Shown piece by piece: positions 25,501-36,618 of a DNA stretch of 64,000 nucleotides. The DNA comes from Sphagnum magellanicum (taxonomy: Eukaryota > Streptophyta > Sphagnopsida > Sphagnales > Sphagnaceae), in assembly GCA_021904315.1 (NCBI GenBank), contig CM038914.1:7254001-7318000 (forward strand), written 5' to 3'. The notes under the pieces are model-generated. The model was not told where the DNA came from. It was given only the letters and a program-made list of their open reading frames with translations, and did no database searches. The translations under genes were made by a program, and so were the position numbers. Position 1 is the first letter of the stretch, and each line of letters begins with the position of its first letter.

Positions 25501-27849
25501 AGGCTCACCATAAAAGTTATGAGATGTCTTTTTATGTTTATGACATGGTATGCCAAACACAAATGTAGACCTAGAGTCTCACATCGGAACATCTACAAGG
25601 ATGCAAAGCTAGGGCGTGATGCCAAAAGCATCAAAGGCTTGCCTACGACAAGCTACATGGATATCCATTCAATAGCTAGCCATTACACTAATTTGTTGCT
25701 TGAAGTAATGCATTTTTCACCATTTGGACAATTTACCAACAACATCCCATGGCAATCAAAGCTACATGCTACAAGAATGTAGCTCTTGGCTACACAATGC
25801 TTGTAGTATTGTTTAAGGAATTTATGTATTTTTTTTGTAGTAGTGTAGGTGTTGGAGTTCATGTGACAATATTATCATTAGCAGAAAAAAAACTATGATT
25901 GAGAAAAAATCACTTAATTTTATTATATGCTTAACACAAAAATTACTTTTGTAACCTAGTTAAATTTAGTGTATAAAAAAGATGGTCAATTTTTGCTACA
26001 ATTATAAAATTTGGCATTTGTCATAATAGATCACATAACACCAATGTCTGGAAATAGGAACTTCTTAAAAAGCTTGGCAGGTTGGTCTTACTTCTAAGTT
26101 CAAGGTTGCCTCCACATGATCTATAAATTGATCTTTGAACCACATGGATTGCTTTCAGGTTCAATGTTTGTGGACGCATGGTTTATCGATCTATTTTTTT
26201 TCCACATTGATTTCTTTCAAGATCAAAGCTACCTCCACATGATCTATTGATTATTTCTAACATTATGTTATGTTGCTAAATCTAGATCATTCAACAAACT
26301 TTTTGTAGCACCTTTTCATATGCAAATGTTGAACTCATGATGACTTAGATTTTAAATGTGGAAATCAATTATGGCTATGACCTAGGCATTTTCAAATCAA
26401 CATTTAAGGAAAGGTTTACCATTCCAAAGATATATTCTAGTGTAAAAAAGGATTTTTGATGGCTAAATTGATTCTTTGACTTCTAGCCATGTTTAAAGTC
26501 ATAAATGTGTATTTAAGTTGTTTTGTTGGTTGACTAAATGTTTGAACATGAATGCAAATGGGAAAAATAAAAAGTGTTTGAATATCCAAGGCTCACACTT
26601 GTCAACTTGCTAAGGGTTGACAAGTTGTTATAATAGCTCGCTCAACAACTCAGGCAACAGCTAAGCACAACTAATACTCCCCAGGTTTTCTAATCCATGT
26701 TATTTTAGATCATTTGTTCTTGACCCATATATGGTTGCTCTTTGTTGACTAGGGTGATGTTGCCAATTGGGTAACATTAAAAAGTCTTAATGGTGAGGCT
26801 ACTAAACAAGGATTGGAAGGTTATGGCCAAAAGCTATTTGATATGGCTTGCATTTCAGGTCAGTGTAGGAGATTGCCAAACCAATCTTTTGATGCAAATC
26901 AAGGACTGGTTATATCCATGCCCTATGACCTATGACATTTTCTCCATGGCAATCTTGGCTCTAACAATCAGTTTAAAGGCACAAGGTTTGTTGGCAACAC
27001 CCCTTCACACCTTGCCCATGTAGGAGCTCAGAAAGGTCAGGAATGCAGACAACAACCTTGTTTAAGGAGAAGGGGGTGGGTGGTGTGACTATGATGTAGA
27101 TAATAAGGATTGTGAATGTGATCTTGACAATGGAGTTCCTTGCCTAATTCTAAGAGAGGTGATGCATGGATCCTAGAACAACCACTTTTGTGAAACTTGA
27201 TGTGTGGTTTTCAGTTTCAGTTTGAAATTTTTGGAACCTGATGGTCATTTGTATGTTTCCATGTGTGTTTTTCTTGTCACCATCACATAAGTTTATGATA
27301 AAAAACATCTTTTTATAAATGTCGCTGCAAGATACAAAGGTAAGAAAATTGTTATTGCTACTAAAGGGTTAAATAATGGGACTTTAACATCCCAAAAATA
27401 AATAGATAAGTCATTTATTTAAAAAATTAACCTTAATCAACTAGCTAAAAAAATCATGCTTGTAATTACTTGTTTTACAAGAATACAGTCACCTACAACT
27501 ATTCCTAGTATGGCAAAAGCCATTATTTGGGATCAAATGTTCTTGGTATGGCAAAATTCACTATTTGGGATCAAGTGTTCCTAGTAGGGCAAATGCCACT
27601 ATTTGGTACCAACACTTCAGTTGCAAAGGAACTAAGGTTTGGTGCACATGGGAATGTGTAACCAGTCAAATTTTAGAGATAATAATTATACTATTGACAT
27701 GACCAAATATTCCTGTTTTGAAGCCTAAATTGTCATAGGTGTGATTTTCACCTTCATGCAAGTTTGCATAATTATGAATCTAAAAAAAATTGGTTCCTTT
27801 TGGGTTCATTGTCTAACACTTGCAGCACATATATAGGCCAGAGATGAAA
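22541..27849. other. 5' interior of the CACTA element, no intact gene
   Basis: About 5.3 kb between the left subterminal repeats and the transposase remnant. Modest ORFs occur on plus (24450-24704, 25256-25453, 25495-25782, 26790-27023) and on minus (23591-23902), but none shows a domain I recognise. A C-rich run lies near 22542-22553. These could be captured or leader sequence. Confidence 0.4.
23155..23220 (-). other. tRNA-derived SINE-like sequence (minus strand)
   Basis: Read on the minus strand, CCTATTGGCTAA (23212-23201) resembles an A box and GGTTTGATTCC (23172-23162) is a one-mismatch B box. GCCTTGAGGGTGTAG lies between them, a typical tRNA-derived head. It is too diverged for a functional tRNA. 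It lies inside the CACTA element, so it inserted later or was carried along. Confidence 0.5.
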
Positions 27850-30800
27850 AGTTCTAGCAAAAAGAGGAAGTTTATGTCATTGCTAAGAAGTTAGCCAAAA
27901 TGGTCTACAATTACAACACATGCCATGGAGGGAGGTCTTGGCCAAGGAGGGTGGTTCACCAACACTTCATAATTTGGGGGCGAGATCCAACTTTACATGG
28001 GGTCCAACCTGCACTTGTAAAAGTCATTTCAAATGATATAAGCCAATTTGAAGGTTGTCTATAATTGTTGATTATATTTACCTTTTCTGTAGACTTGCTG
28101 ATGTTGCATAAACATAAGAATGAACTCTACAGGAATTACACAAGGGCAATTAACATACATATCCGCAATTTCTTAAGGAACTTCATTTTGGATCTTATAA
28201 AATTTACCATTTGTTTCATCAAATGAGGAGTGGGAAAATGGAATAGTATTTGTTCAAAATAGGCATGTTGATGTAGTAGCAAATTCAAGGCCTAGCAATT
28301 GTGATGAGGTGCACTTGGGGAATCAAACGGTAGCAACTCTCAATGATGCATTCCAAACATGTGATGTAGTTGTTGATGAATCCACGAGGGACGCTAGAGA
28401 TTTGAATAAGCAAGATGTGTTCAATTTTCATGATAACATAGACATTGAAGGGGAAAATGTGGAAGGGGCATATGAAATAGGTCATGTTAATGTACCAAAA
28501 ACTGAACCAAGTGACCTTGATTATTTAAAGTTAGCAACAAAGTCTAAAGTTCTTTTGTATGAAGGTAGTGATTTGAGTAGATTACTAGCGAAATTGATGA
28601 TTCTAAACACATGTACAACACATTGTTGCACTAATGGATTTGTCAATGAACTTTTGTCCTTATTAAGAAATTCAATTTTCTTTAAACCAAACAATCTACC
28701 CAAGTCACATTATGAGGGCAAAACCCTAATTCAGAACCTAGGTTTGGGTTATATTTCAATTCATGCTTGTCAAAATGGGTGTGTGTTGTATCGAAATGAA
28801 CATGAGGTAGCTAACCAATGCCCAGTTTGTGGTGAATGTTGGTATGTCCTTGGGTGCTAAAAGGTGCCAAGGAAATCTAATTTCTAGGTTGAAACGAATG
28901 TTCGAAGCTCCCAATCTTTCAGAACTCATGAGATGGCACCATGATAACCTAAGTAAAGATGGATATGTCAAACATGCTATAGATTCAAAAGCTTGGGCTA
29001 ATATCAATTCCACAAGGCCTAAATTTGCCTAGGAACTTCCCTATTTGAAGCTAGGGCTTGCCTTGGATGGAATAAATCTATTTGGGAACCAATCAAGCAC
29101 ATGGTCTATGTGGCCAATTCTCATCTTAAACCATAAGATTGCCTTGGCTAACAACAAATAAATTCTTTTTTATGTTGGCCTTGCTTATTCTTGGAAAAAA
29201 ATCAATGAAAAACAAAAATATTGATGTGTATTTGGCTCCATTGTTGGATGAATTACAACTACTTTGGAAAGGGGTTTATGCTTGGGACATGACAAGGCTA
29301 GAGGGGCAATGAAGGTTCAAACTTCAAGGTGTGCTTATGTGGGCAATTCATGATTTACTTGCATATGGATTGCTTTCAAGCCAAGTGACTAAAGGTTACA
29401 AAGGATGTTTAGATTGTGGGCCAAATACGATTAGTCATCATTCGAGAAGACTTGGGAAAACTACCTATGTCCATCACTGTAGGTGGTTACGATTGAATCA
29501 GCCATATCAAGCCAATGCTCATGATTTCAATGGCAAGTTTGAAAGAAGACCAACCCCACCTTTCATGTCAGGATCTGATGTCCCATCACATGCCAATTTG
29601 TATGAAGATTGGAAATTACAAGGTGGTATGGAGGAGGACAACCTTTGCCAGGACAATGGAGTGTAACGAAGAAGCTAGTTATTTGACCTACCATATTGGC
29701 AAGTTGGTTTTGTTGTCATTACTGATCTGATTTGATTCCTTGTTGAAAACATCATTTCAAATCTACAAACCATTAACTAACCTTCTAATTAACTCATATG
29801 ATTGGACTCCTTTATAATAACACCATTTCAACTATGTTACCTAACTTACTTTCTGCCCAAAATTCCCATGTAGGGGATTACATGTGCCCAAGAGTGGCAG
29901 CACTTGGAATCATGTAAAATGTTTCCAATTATGCTCGAAGAAATTTTGAAATTTACTCATGGTCTTGGTTGTTGTGTTGTATGTGCTTATGTGCTAGCTA
30001 TCATGGATCAATATCACTTGAATTCTAGGGCCACAATGTATGGATGCCCTAAATTTGTTCACCTAGTTGATAATGTGTTATTTCTATAGCCTTATATTAT
30101 GGTCCTAGATTTGTTGGCAACCTGCTTATGTGCCATGGTAGATTATGTGTTGTTTTTTATGCCCTATATTATGTGCCATGGCTAATTAGATATTGTTTTT
30201 GTAGCCTTCGAAGGTAGATCTACATGGTAGCCAAATTATGTGCCATGGTTGGTTTTGTGTTGTCTTTGCAATCCTAGATAAGTGTTTGGATCTACATGTT
30301 AGCCTGATCATGTGTCATGGTTGATTGTGTGTTGTTTTTGCAACCTTATATCAAGTTCCTAGATCTACATGGTAGCCAAATTATGTGCCATGGCTGATCA
30401 TGTGTTGTCTCTGCAACCCTAGATCAAATTATTGGATCTACATGTTAGCCAGATTATGTATCATGGTTGATTATGTGTTGATTATCCTTTTGCTTCCCTA
30501 ATACAGATTATGTTGGGTGAATTAATTGCCTTATGTTTGCTTGTTAGGGCCTTTTGATACAACACACATTTGATGTGATGCATTACAAGAATAATTTAGT
30601 TGTGAATATATTGAAGACCATCCTAGGGGAGAAATATAGCAAAAAGGTTAGAAATGATTTATAAGATTTAGGTGTTTGTGATTCACTATGGTTGAAGCTT
30701 CACCCAACAAAAATTAGGGAGACTATCGTGCCCCCTCCACCATGGGTTATCCACAAAGAAAAGAGTCTATCTTTCTTGGAGACAATGGCCAAGCTAAAAT

Positions 30801-31400
30801 TGCCTACATGGTATGTATTAAGCTTTAAGAAACATATTGTGAAAGGTAAATTGGGAGCCATGAAGTCCCATGACTACCATGTTCTAACTATGTAGATTTT
30901 GTCATTATGTATGCAACATAGGATGACCAAGGAGCCTCAATGGGCCATCATGCAAATATGTTGAGTCTTCAAGCAAATTTGTATTAAGGTTTATGACCCA
31001 ACTGGCTACCATGACTCGAAGCTTGGAATTGTCCTTGCATTATGCCATCTTGAAAAGGTTTTCCCACCAAGTTTTTTTATTTGATGACCCACTTAACCTT
31101 TTATTTGGTTAATGAGCTTCACATTTATGGATCAATACATTCCCGTTAGATGTACCCAATTGAGACAACATTAAAAGATATTAAGGGCTATGTCTAGAAC
31201 GTGTGCAAGCCAATATGGCAAAGGGAAGCATATTTGATGAAGCCCTAGGTTTATGCACAAAATACAAATAGAGCTTCCATGCAACAAGGAGACATGTTTG
31301 GGATGCTAATGAGGAAAGAGTTGTTGGGGAGGTTCTGGAAGGTGTGTCCAAACCATGAGCATTAAGCATGCAATTGAGGGATGTCGCACACTTGTATGTG
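27850..31400 (+). pseudogene. TNP2-type CACTA transposase, N-terminal and central part, broken
   Basis: Segments follow the order of the plant TNP2-like transposase (Transposase_21 and flanking DUF domains). Near 27900 there is a degenerate N-terminal zinc-finger-like segment. At 28309-28860 come NNLPKSHYEGKTLIQNLGLG, IHACQNGCVLY and CPVCGECWY. At 28859-29033 comes MRWHHDNLSKDGYVKHAIDS. At 29040-29670 come LGLALDGINLFGN, SMWPILILNH and LLDELQLLWKGVYAWD, then ATKG-like YKGCLDC. At 30545-30895 come FDVMHYKNNLVVNIL and KLGAMKSHDYHVL. At 30900-31380 come VFPPSFF, a YPIE motif and the GYV region. Several stop codons and frameshifts separate them. A 72-73 bp minisatellite interrupts the gene between 29.7 and 30.5 kb, possibly in a former intron. 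It is not functional as it stands. Confidence 0.88.
30156..30485. repeat. Minisatellite, 72-73 bp unit, about four copies
   Basis: TAGCC followed by an ATTATGTGCCATGG-type block starts at 30228, 30300, 30373 and 30446 (spacing 72, 73, 73), with a partial diverged copy before the first. Each unit holds GATYRTGTGTTGT, a CAACCYTA word and GGATCTACATG. It lies between two transposase segments, inside a possible former intron. Confidence 0.85.
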
Positions 31401-31716
31401 TGTGAAAACCATGATGTTTTGTCTCCATTGCTAGAGTAAAAATTCTAGACTTTGCCCACCTCGTCTAGAGTAAATTTAAATGTCTTTTTACTAGGGCTTG
31501 CCCTATTGCCACATTTTTTACATCTAGTTGTTTATTATAGGAATTTCTACAAGTTGCCCAACATGAAATGAAGCTCTTGGCAACTTTGGGCAATACTGAC
31601 ATGAAAGTCAATGAGAAGTTTTTCTGCCCAATGTTTTTAGCATTTTGAAGTCATAAATGTTGAACTAGATTTTGGGCTACATAGTTCACAAACAATGTTT
31701 GGGAACATTCCTAAAT

Positions 31717-32687
31717 TGTCGCAACCCTAACTTTGGGCTCGCGACCAAGGCAAAGGGGTTACAAGGTTGCGGGCCAAGAAGAAGCCCGAGAGTCAAGGCA
31801 AAGAGGTTACAAGGTTGCGGGCCAAGAAGAAGCCTAGGAGTCACATCACATATTCCTAGGAATGTAAGAAAGTGCGAGGGAGTATGAAGGAGTGAACCCT
31901 CACACTCCTAAGGCAACTCTCACTTTGGGAGATGGAGTCCTGGTGGACTACGGAAATTTCAGAGAGCAATTTTAGGGGTCAAAAGTCAATGGCTTGTGGC
32001 ATTCTTTATATCATTGGAAAGCTCTTGGAACGTAAATGTCTAAAATGGGCTTGCATTGCTCATTAGGACATCTGAAACACAAGTTACGACCAAAAGAAAG
32101 GTCGGGGGTCAAACTGCCAATTTGACTCCCGACAAGAAAAAGTCAAGAATCGACCCAATTTACTTGGCTGCAAGGGGCGTGCGACATACCGTTGGAAAGC
32201 TCTCGACAAGAGTTACAACTTTGCTTTAGATTGCATCTCTATCTGAGGTTTTCTCGCAAAGTTATGGGGCTCCAAAGTTGTGGGAGTCCCAAGTGGCGCG
32301 ATTTCGGGACTCCCACTCGAAAGTCTTGGGAGAGAAAAGCCATTTGGATGTAGGCTCTGTGGCTAGCCACAAAGTATATGATAAGGGGGAAGGTGGTGGC
32401 TTCCCCCAAGTTCGGGCCATGGTGAGTCTAGTGCGTCCGTGTTGCCCGTGGCTCGTCCTAGCACCAAAGGTGTTCCAACTATGCACTAACCATTTTGTGT
32501 GGGTTGTGTGCAAGCATGTGTGAATGAGTGAAGCTTGTCAACTCTTCCTAGTCCCATCCCGGAGCTCCAACACGCCCCTCTACCCCTCCAAGTGTTGTGA
32601 GCTAGGAAACGTGCTCCAATTCCTCTTCTTCCGCTGTCTTCTACTTGGAGTCACATTTGAGTCCTTCAAGGAGTTGGAAGTGCATCA
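31717..32687 (+). mobile_element. Solo LTR, copy A (plus), ~971 bp
   Basis: Starts TGTCGCAACCCTAA and ends GTGCATCA, so it has TG...CA termini. It aligns along its whole length with the reverse complement of 35724-36613. Shared blocks include AACACAAGTTA, GAAAGGTCGGG, GCGTGCGACATA, AAGCCATTTGGATGT and GGGGGAAGGTGGTGGCTTCC. The flanks TAAAT and TAAAC are near-matching 5-mers that may be the target duplication. No internal retroelement sequence adjoins it, so it is a solo LTR. The TGTCGCAACCC start resembles Ty3/gypsy LTRs, which is an inference. Weak ORFs inside are chance. It interrupts the CACTA transposase. Confidence 0.8.
31747..31842 (+). repeat. 48-bp tandem duplication inside solo LTR A
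   Basis: Two adjacent 48-bp units (31747-31794, 31795-31842) share AAGGCAAAGRGGTTACAAGG and TTGCGGGCCAAGAAGAAGCC and differ at very few positions. LTR copy B has only one such unit, so the duplication arose in copy A. Confidence 0.9.
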
Positions 32688-33239
32688 TAAACTACCTTAA
32701 TTTTTTGTTTGCACTTGCAAGGATGAATTACATATATATTTTAAAACTTACATTGGAATGAAAAATTAACCGTTCATTATTTGATATTTCAACTCCTGCA
32801 TGGACAATTTTTTTTATGTATTTTCATTACACCAAATTAAATTTTAATTCATTCTAGGTTTCACTAGATTTTGAGTGAATTTGGACATTTTTACCATGGT
32901 AAAATTGGTCAACCTCCTAATGAACAGGGATCAATTGTTATGGATAGTGAATTGGTTCACTAGTACCTAGTGAAACAAGGTTACTTTTAAGTGAAATACA
33001 AATTTACTAAGCCATTCATTTGCTAATTAATTAACTAAGCAACATGGAAATCAATTAAATTTAAATTATTTAATATATAATATTATTGATAATTTCATGA
33101 TTTCTAACCTATGAGTTATTGACATGTGTCATTATTTAGGTATGTAAACCATGTAATCAACTTAAGCACGTATTCTAAAAAATTAGATAGGAGAATATTT
33201 GGTCAACTTACCATTGTTGACCATGCACACATCATTTAT

Positions 33240-33308
33240 GAAGTTTGATCCTTTGACCTTTATAATGAAGGCAAACACCCCTACCATCAAGCTAACTCGC
33301 TTGCTATG
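33240..33308 (-). other. tRNA-derived SINE-like sequence (minus strand)
   Basis: On the minus strand, GCGAGTTAGCTTGATGGTAG contains an A-box-like TAGCTTGATGG, followed by GTGTTTGCCTTC and a B-box-like GGATCAAACTTC. The spacing is close to that of a tRNA. The B box is degenerate and no complete cloverleaf closes. Confidence 0.5.
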
Positions 33309-33599
33309 ATAATATGTTACATTGCATTATATTTATCAAATACTTCATTTTAAACATTACAAAAACATAAATTTTGAAAATTCATATTTTATTAATGTTT
33401 TGTCCAAATGAAATTATTCAAGTTTTTTTTTAAAAAATTTCAATAATGTACATAATTACATTTTATTTCCTTTTGAAAGTGTAAAATCATTTAAACAAAA
33501 AAAAGTTTGAATATCATTATTCAATAACATTTCAATGACCATTTATTTGATAAAAAAATTGTTTAATAAATGGATAAGATTTTTGTTAATAAAATAATA

Positions 33600-34840
33600 C
33601 TACTTATGTTAAGTTACTTTTAGTTATTATAGGGCTATTTTTCATTAATCTAAATTATTTCACCCTACATTATTTATGGTTATTTATTATTATTCTCAAT
33701 TACTTTTGGTTATTTTATGTTACTTTTGGCTATTTTAGCCTATATCACTTTAGGTTATTTTTAGTTATTGTAAGTTATTTTTGGCTATTGTAAAGTATTT
33801 CACTTTAAGCTACTTGCAACTATTATAAGTTACTTTTGGCTATTCTAAACTATTTCATCTTAGGTTATTTTCGACTATGTGAAGTTATTATTGGTTACTT
33901 TTGGCTATTGAATGTCATTTCACCTTATGTTATTGTTGGTAATTATAAGTAATTATAAGTTATTTCACCTTAAGTTACTTTTGTATATTATATATTATTT
34001 CACCTTATATTATTTTTGGCAATTCTAAATAATTTTAATATATGGCTATTGGTTATTCTTTTATTCGGGTTATTGGTGATTATTAATGGTTATTTTATTA
34101 ATGGTTATTGATAGCTATTCTATTGGTGGCTATTAATGAATATTGGTGGTTATTTTATTGTCGGCCATTAGTGGTTATTTTATTAATGGTTATTAGTGAC
34201 TATTCTATTGGTGACTATTGATGGCTATTGGTGGTTATTTTAGGTTATGTTACGATTATTGGTGGCTATTATATTATAAGTTATTGTTGGTTATTTTATG
34301 TTATATTATGACTATTTGTGACTATTTTATTATAAGTTATTATTGATTATTTTGGGCTATATTATCATAGGTTATTAGTAATTATTCTATTATAGGTTAT
34401 TCTAAATTATTTTTCATAAGCTATTATTGGTTATTATAAGTTATTTTATTTTAGGTCATTGTATTATATTTTTAATTATTTTTAATTATTATCTTTAAGA
34501 TAAAATAACTTATAATAACATAAAATATAATGACCTTGAATAACCTAAAGTATAATTTGAAATAACGTATATTAACTTAAAAGAAAATAACCTAAGGTAT
34601 AGTTTAAGGTTAGTTTAATAATTTAATTTTAAATAACTTAAAAGCTTATAGTAAGTTAGTTAGGATACTTTAAAATAGAATAACGTATAATATTTTAGGG
34701 TATAATAATTTATAATAACCAATAATAACTTATAATAACATAAGGTATAATTTAGAATAACTAAAGTAGCTTAAAGTAATATAAGGTATATCATAAAGTA
34801 GCATAAATTGGGTATTTAAAACAACATAAAAAAAATGTAT
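33600..34840. repeat. Fold-back simple-sequence tract (GGTTATT / AATAACC)
   Basis: From about 33600 to 34495 the plus strand is built of GGTTATT, GGCTATT, TAAGTTATT and TTTCACCTTA words. From about 34497 to 34840 it switches to the complements AATAACC, AATAACTTATAATAAC and AAGGTATAAT. The switch makes a large imperfect inverted repeat. In the first part TTTTGGCTATT recurs roughly every 55-65 bp. There is no coding potential. Confidence 0.75.
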
Positions 34841-35059
34841 TTACTACAGTAAATTATAATAATGAAATTTGTCAACTAGTAGTGAAACACGATGTTTACA
34901 TAGTGATATTATAGTGAAATAACTTTAACCAGGGTGAAATCACTAAAATGTAATGAAGTTATTTCATTTTTAAAGTCCCAAAGTGATTTAAACTAGTGAA
35001 TTACACCCCACTTTTGTAGTGTTTATCTACTCAAATGTCAATTAAAGGTTAACCATGTT

Positions 35060-35700
35060 TGAGTTGATGTAAAAGATACAAGGAGGGGAAGGCTGCCATT
35101 TTTAACGAGGTGGAAACATTTCCAAGTTTCCCAACTTGGTTGCAAGAGTATATATAAAGTTCAAATGAAATACATTCTGAATTGCAAAATTTGTGCACCC
35201 CACCATTCCTCATTGCAAAGTTTTACAAAAGTATGGTAACATATGGGAATCACTTTAGGGCTATTACATGGCCTGCCATAGGTAGCATGGTAATTTATAA
35301 TTCCAAGGTTATGGCAAAGTTTGAGCATACCCTAACCAGTACTCATGATAATTGAAACCTGTAACTTGAAACAATTCGCTATGTAGGGGAATGCAAGGAG
35401 GTCTTAGAATTATACTATGGGTTTGAAACTAAGGTGCCCATGTTCTTATGCTCTTAAATCCGAGCAAGGGCACATGGTCCTCATGTTGCCATGAGAAAAG
35501 ATGAATGGGGTTTTACCCTTGTGCATTTCAGGTGGTTACTTTTAGCTTAGGAACAACCTTTTACCTTTGTTTCACAAATGGAACAAGTTTTTTTTTTAGA
35601 TTCCATAGAAGACCCTGGTTTAGAAGGTTATGATAATTAAAGGTGCTAGGTCTTGAAAAGTGGTAGACCAAAATGTAAAAGCAAAACCAATGGAACCCAT
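35060..35700 (+). pseudogene. TNP2-type CACTA transposase, C-terminal part (DUF4216-like), broken
   Basis: Two coding stretches match the order found after the DUF4218 region of TNP2-like proteins. The first reads ETFPSFPTWLQEYI, then a YNSKV... segment (about 35100-35340). The second reads VLELYYGFETKVPMFLC, then DEWGFTLVHFRWL, then FTFVSQMEQVFF (about 35390-35600), the pattern of the DUF4216 region. Frameshifts and stops interrupt both. This is the continuation of the transposase at 27.85-31.4 kb, displaced by the solo LTR and fold-back tract. Confidence 0.7.
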
Positions 35701-35723
35701 GGCTACCGTGGGGGAAGTTAATG

Positions 35724-36613
35724 TGATGCACCCCCAGGCTCCTTAATGGACTCAAATGTGAGTTTAAACTGAAAACAACGAAAAAGTAAGGAATTGATGC
35801 ATGCTCCTTGGCTCGCAACATTTTGATGGGGTAGAGGGGCGTGCTGGAGCTCTGAGATGGGACTAGGAAGAGTGATAAACATTAACTACTTACATGGACC
35901 TGCACAAAATCAACACAAGGTGGTTAATGCATAGTTGGAGCACTTTTGGTGCTAGGATGAGCCATGAGCAATTCGGACTCATAAGACTCACCACGGCCCG
36001 GACTTGGGGGAAGCCACCACCTTCCCCCTTATAGTATACTTTGTGCCTCTCCACAAGACCCACATCCAAATGGCTTTTTGTCCTGGGACTCCCAAGTGGG
36101 AGTCTTGAAATTACCAAAGTTGAGACTTCTAAAACTTTGGGGCCTCATAACTTTGTGTGTAGACCTCTGATTGAAATGAGGCCTGAAACAAAGTTGTAGC
36201 CCTTGTCCAGAGCTTTCCAACGATATGTCGCACGCCACCTACACGCAAATAAATCGGGTCGATTCCTAACTTTTAATGGTTGGGAGTCAAACTACCAATT
36301 TGACTCCCGACCTTTCTTTTGGCCATAACTTGTGTTTCAGATGTCCAAATGGGTCATGCAAGCCCATTTTAAGATCTACATTTCAATAGCTTTCCAATGG
36401 TATAAAAAACTTTTCGAGTCATTGGGTTTTGGCCCTTGCAATCGCTCTCTGAACATTCGAGAATCCACGGGACTCCAACTCCCAAAGTGGAAGCTCCTTT
36501 GGGAGTGTGAGGGTTCATTCCCTCACACTTTCCTTCACTCTCGGGCTTCCTTCTTAGCCCGTAACCTTGCAAGCCCTTGCCTTGGTCGTGAGCCCAAGGC
36601 TAGGGTTGCGACA
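35724..36613 (-). mobile_element. Solo LTR, copy B (minus), 890 bp, with perfect 5-bp target duplication
   Basis: Read on the minus strand it starts TGTCGCAACCCTAG and ends GGTGCATCA. It is flanked by identical TAATG at 35719-35723 and 36614-36618, the 5-bp duplication expected for LTR integration. It is homologous to copy A in the opposite orientation. No internal domain is attached. Substitutions and small indels against copy A are frequent, so both are old. It sits at the 3' end of the transposase remnant. Confidence 0.92.
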
Positions 36614-36618
36614 TAATG

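Larger units (their letters stand above)
32958..35025. mobile_element. Possible nested non-autonomous element with CACTA-like ends
   Basis: The left candidate end is CACTAGTACCTAGTG. The right candidate end, inward on minus, is CACTACAAAAGTGGGG. GTGAAAT/ATTTCAC words are frequent near both ends. The candidate occupies the gap between transposase blocks, and coding similarity resumes right after 35040. The ends match poorly and flanking 3-mers (GTT/TTT) differ, so the limits are tentative. Confidence 0.35.

Noticed and set aside
25495..25850. CACTA right end at the GTAGTAGTG near 25838-25849
   Set aside because: A T run followed by GTAGTAGTG resembles a CACTA terminus, but no partner end, subterminal repeats or target duplication were found.
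30156..30485. CRISPR-like array at the 72-73 bp repeats
   Set aside because: Repeats are contiguous with no unique spacers and the setting is a plant transposon gene.
32262..32523. ORFs on both strands within solo LTR copy A
   Set aside because: They fall inside an LTR and have no known domain. The equivalent minus-strand frame in copy B (35890-36117) only reflects shared LTR sequence.
31717..36613. Intact LTR retrotransposon bounded by the two LTR-like blocks
   Set aside because: The blocks are inverted relative to each other, each has its own candidate target duplication, and the DNA between them holds no gag or pol. Two solo LTRs explain the data better.
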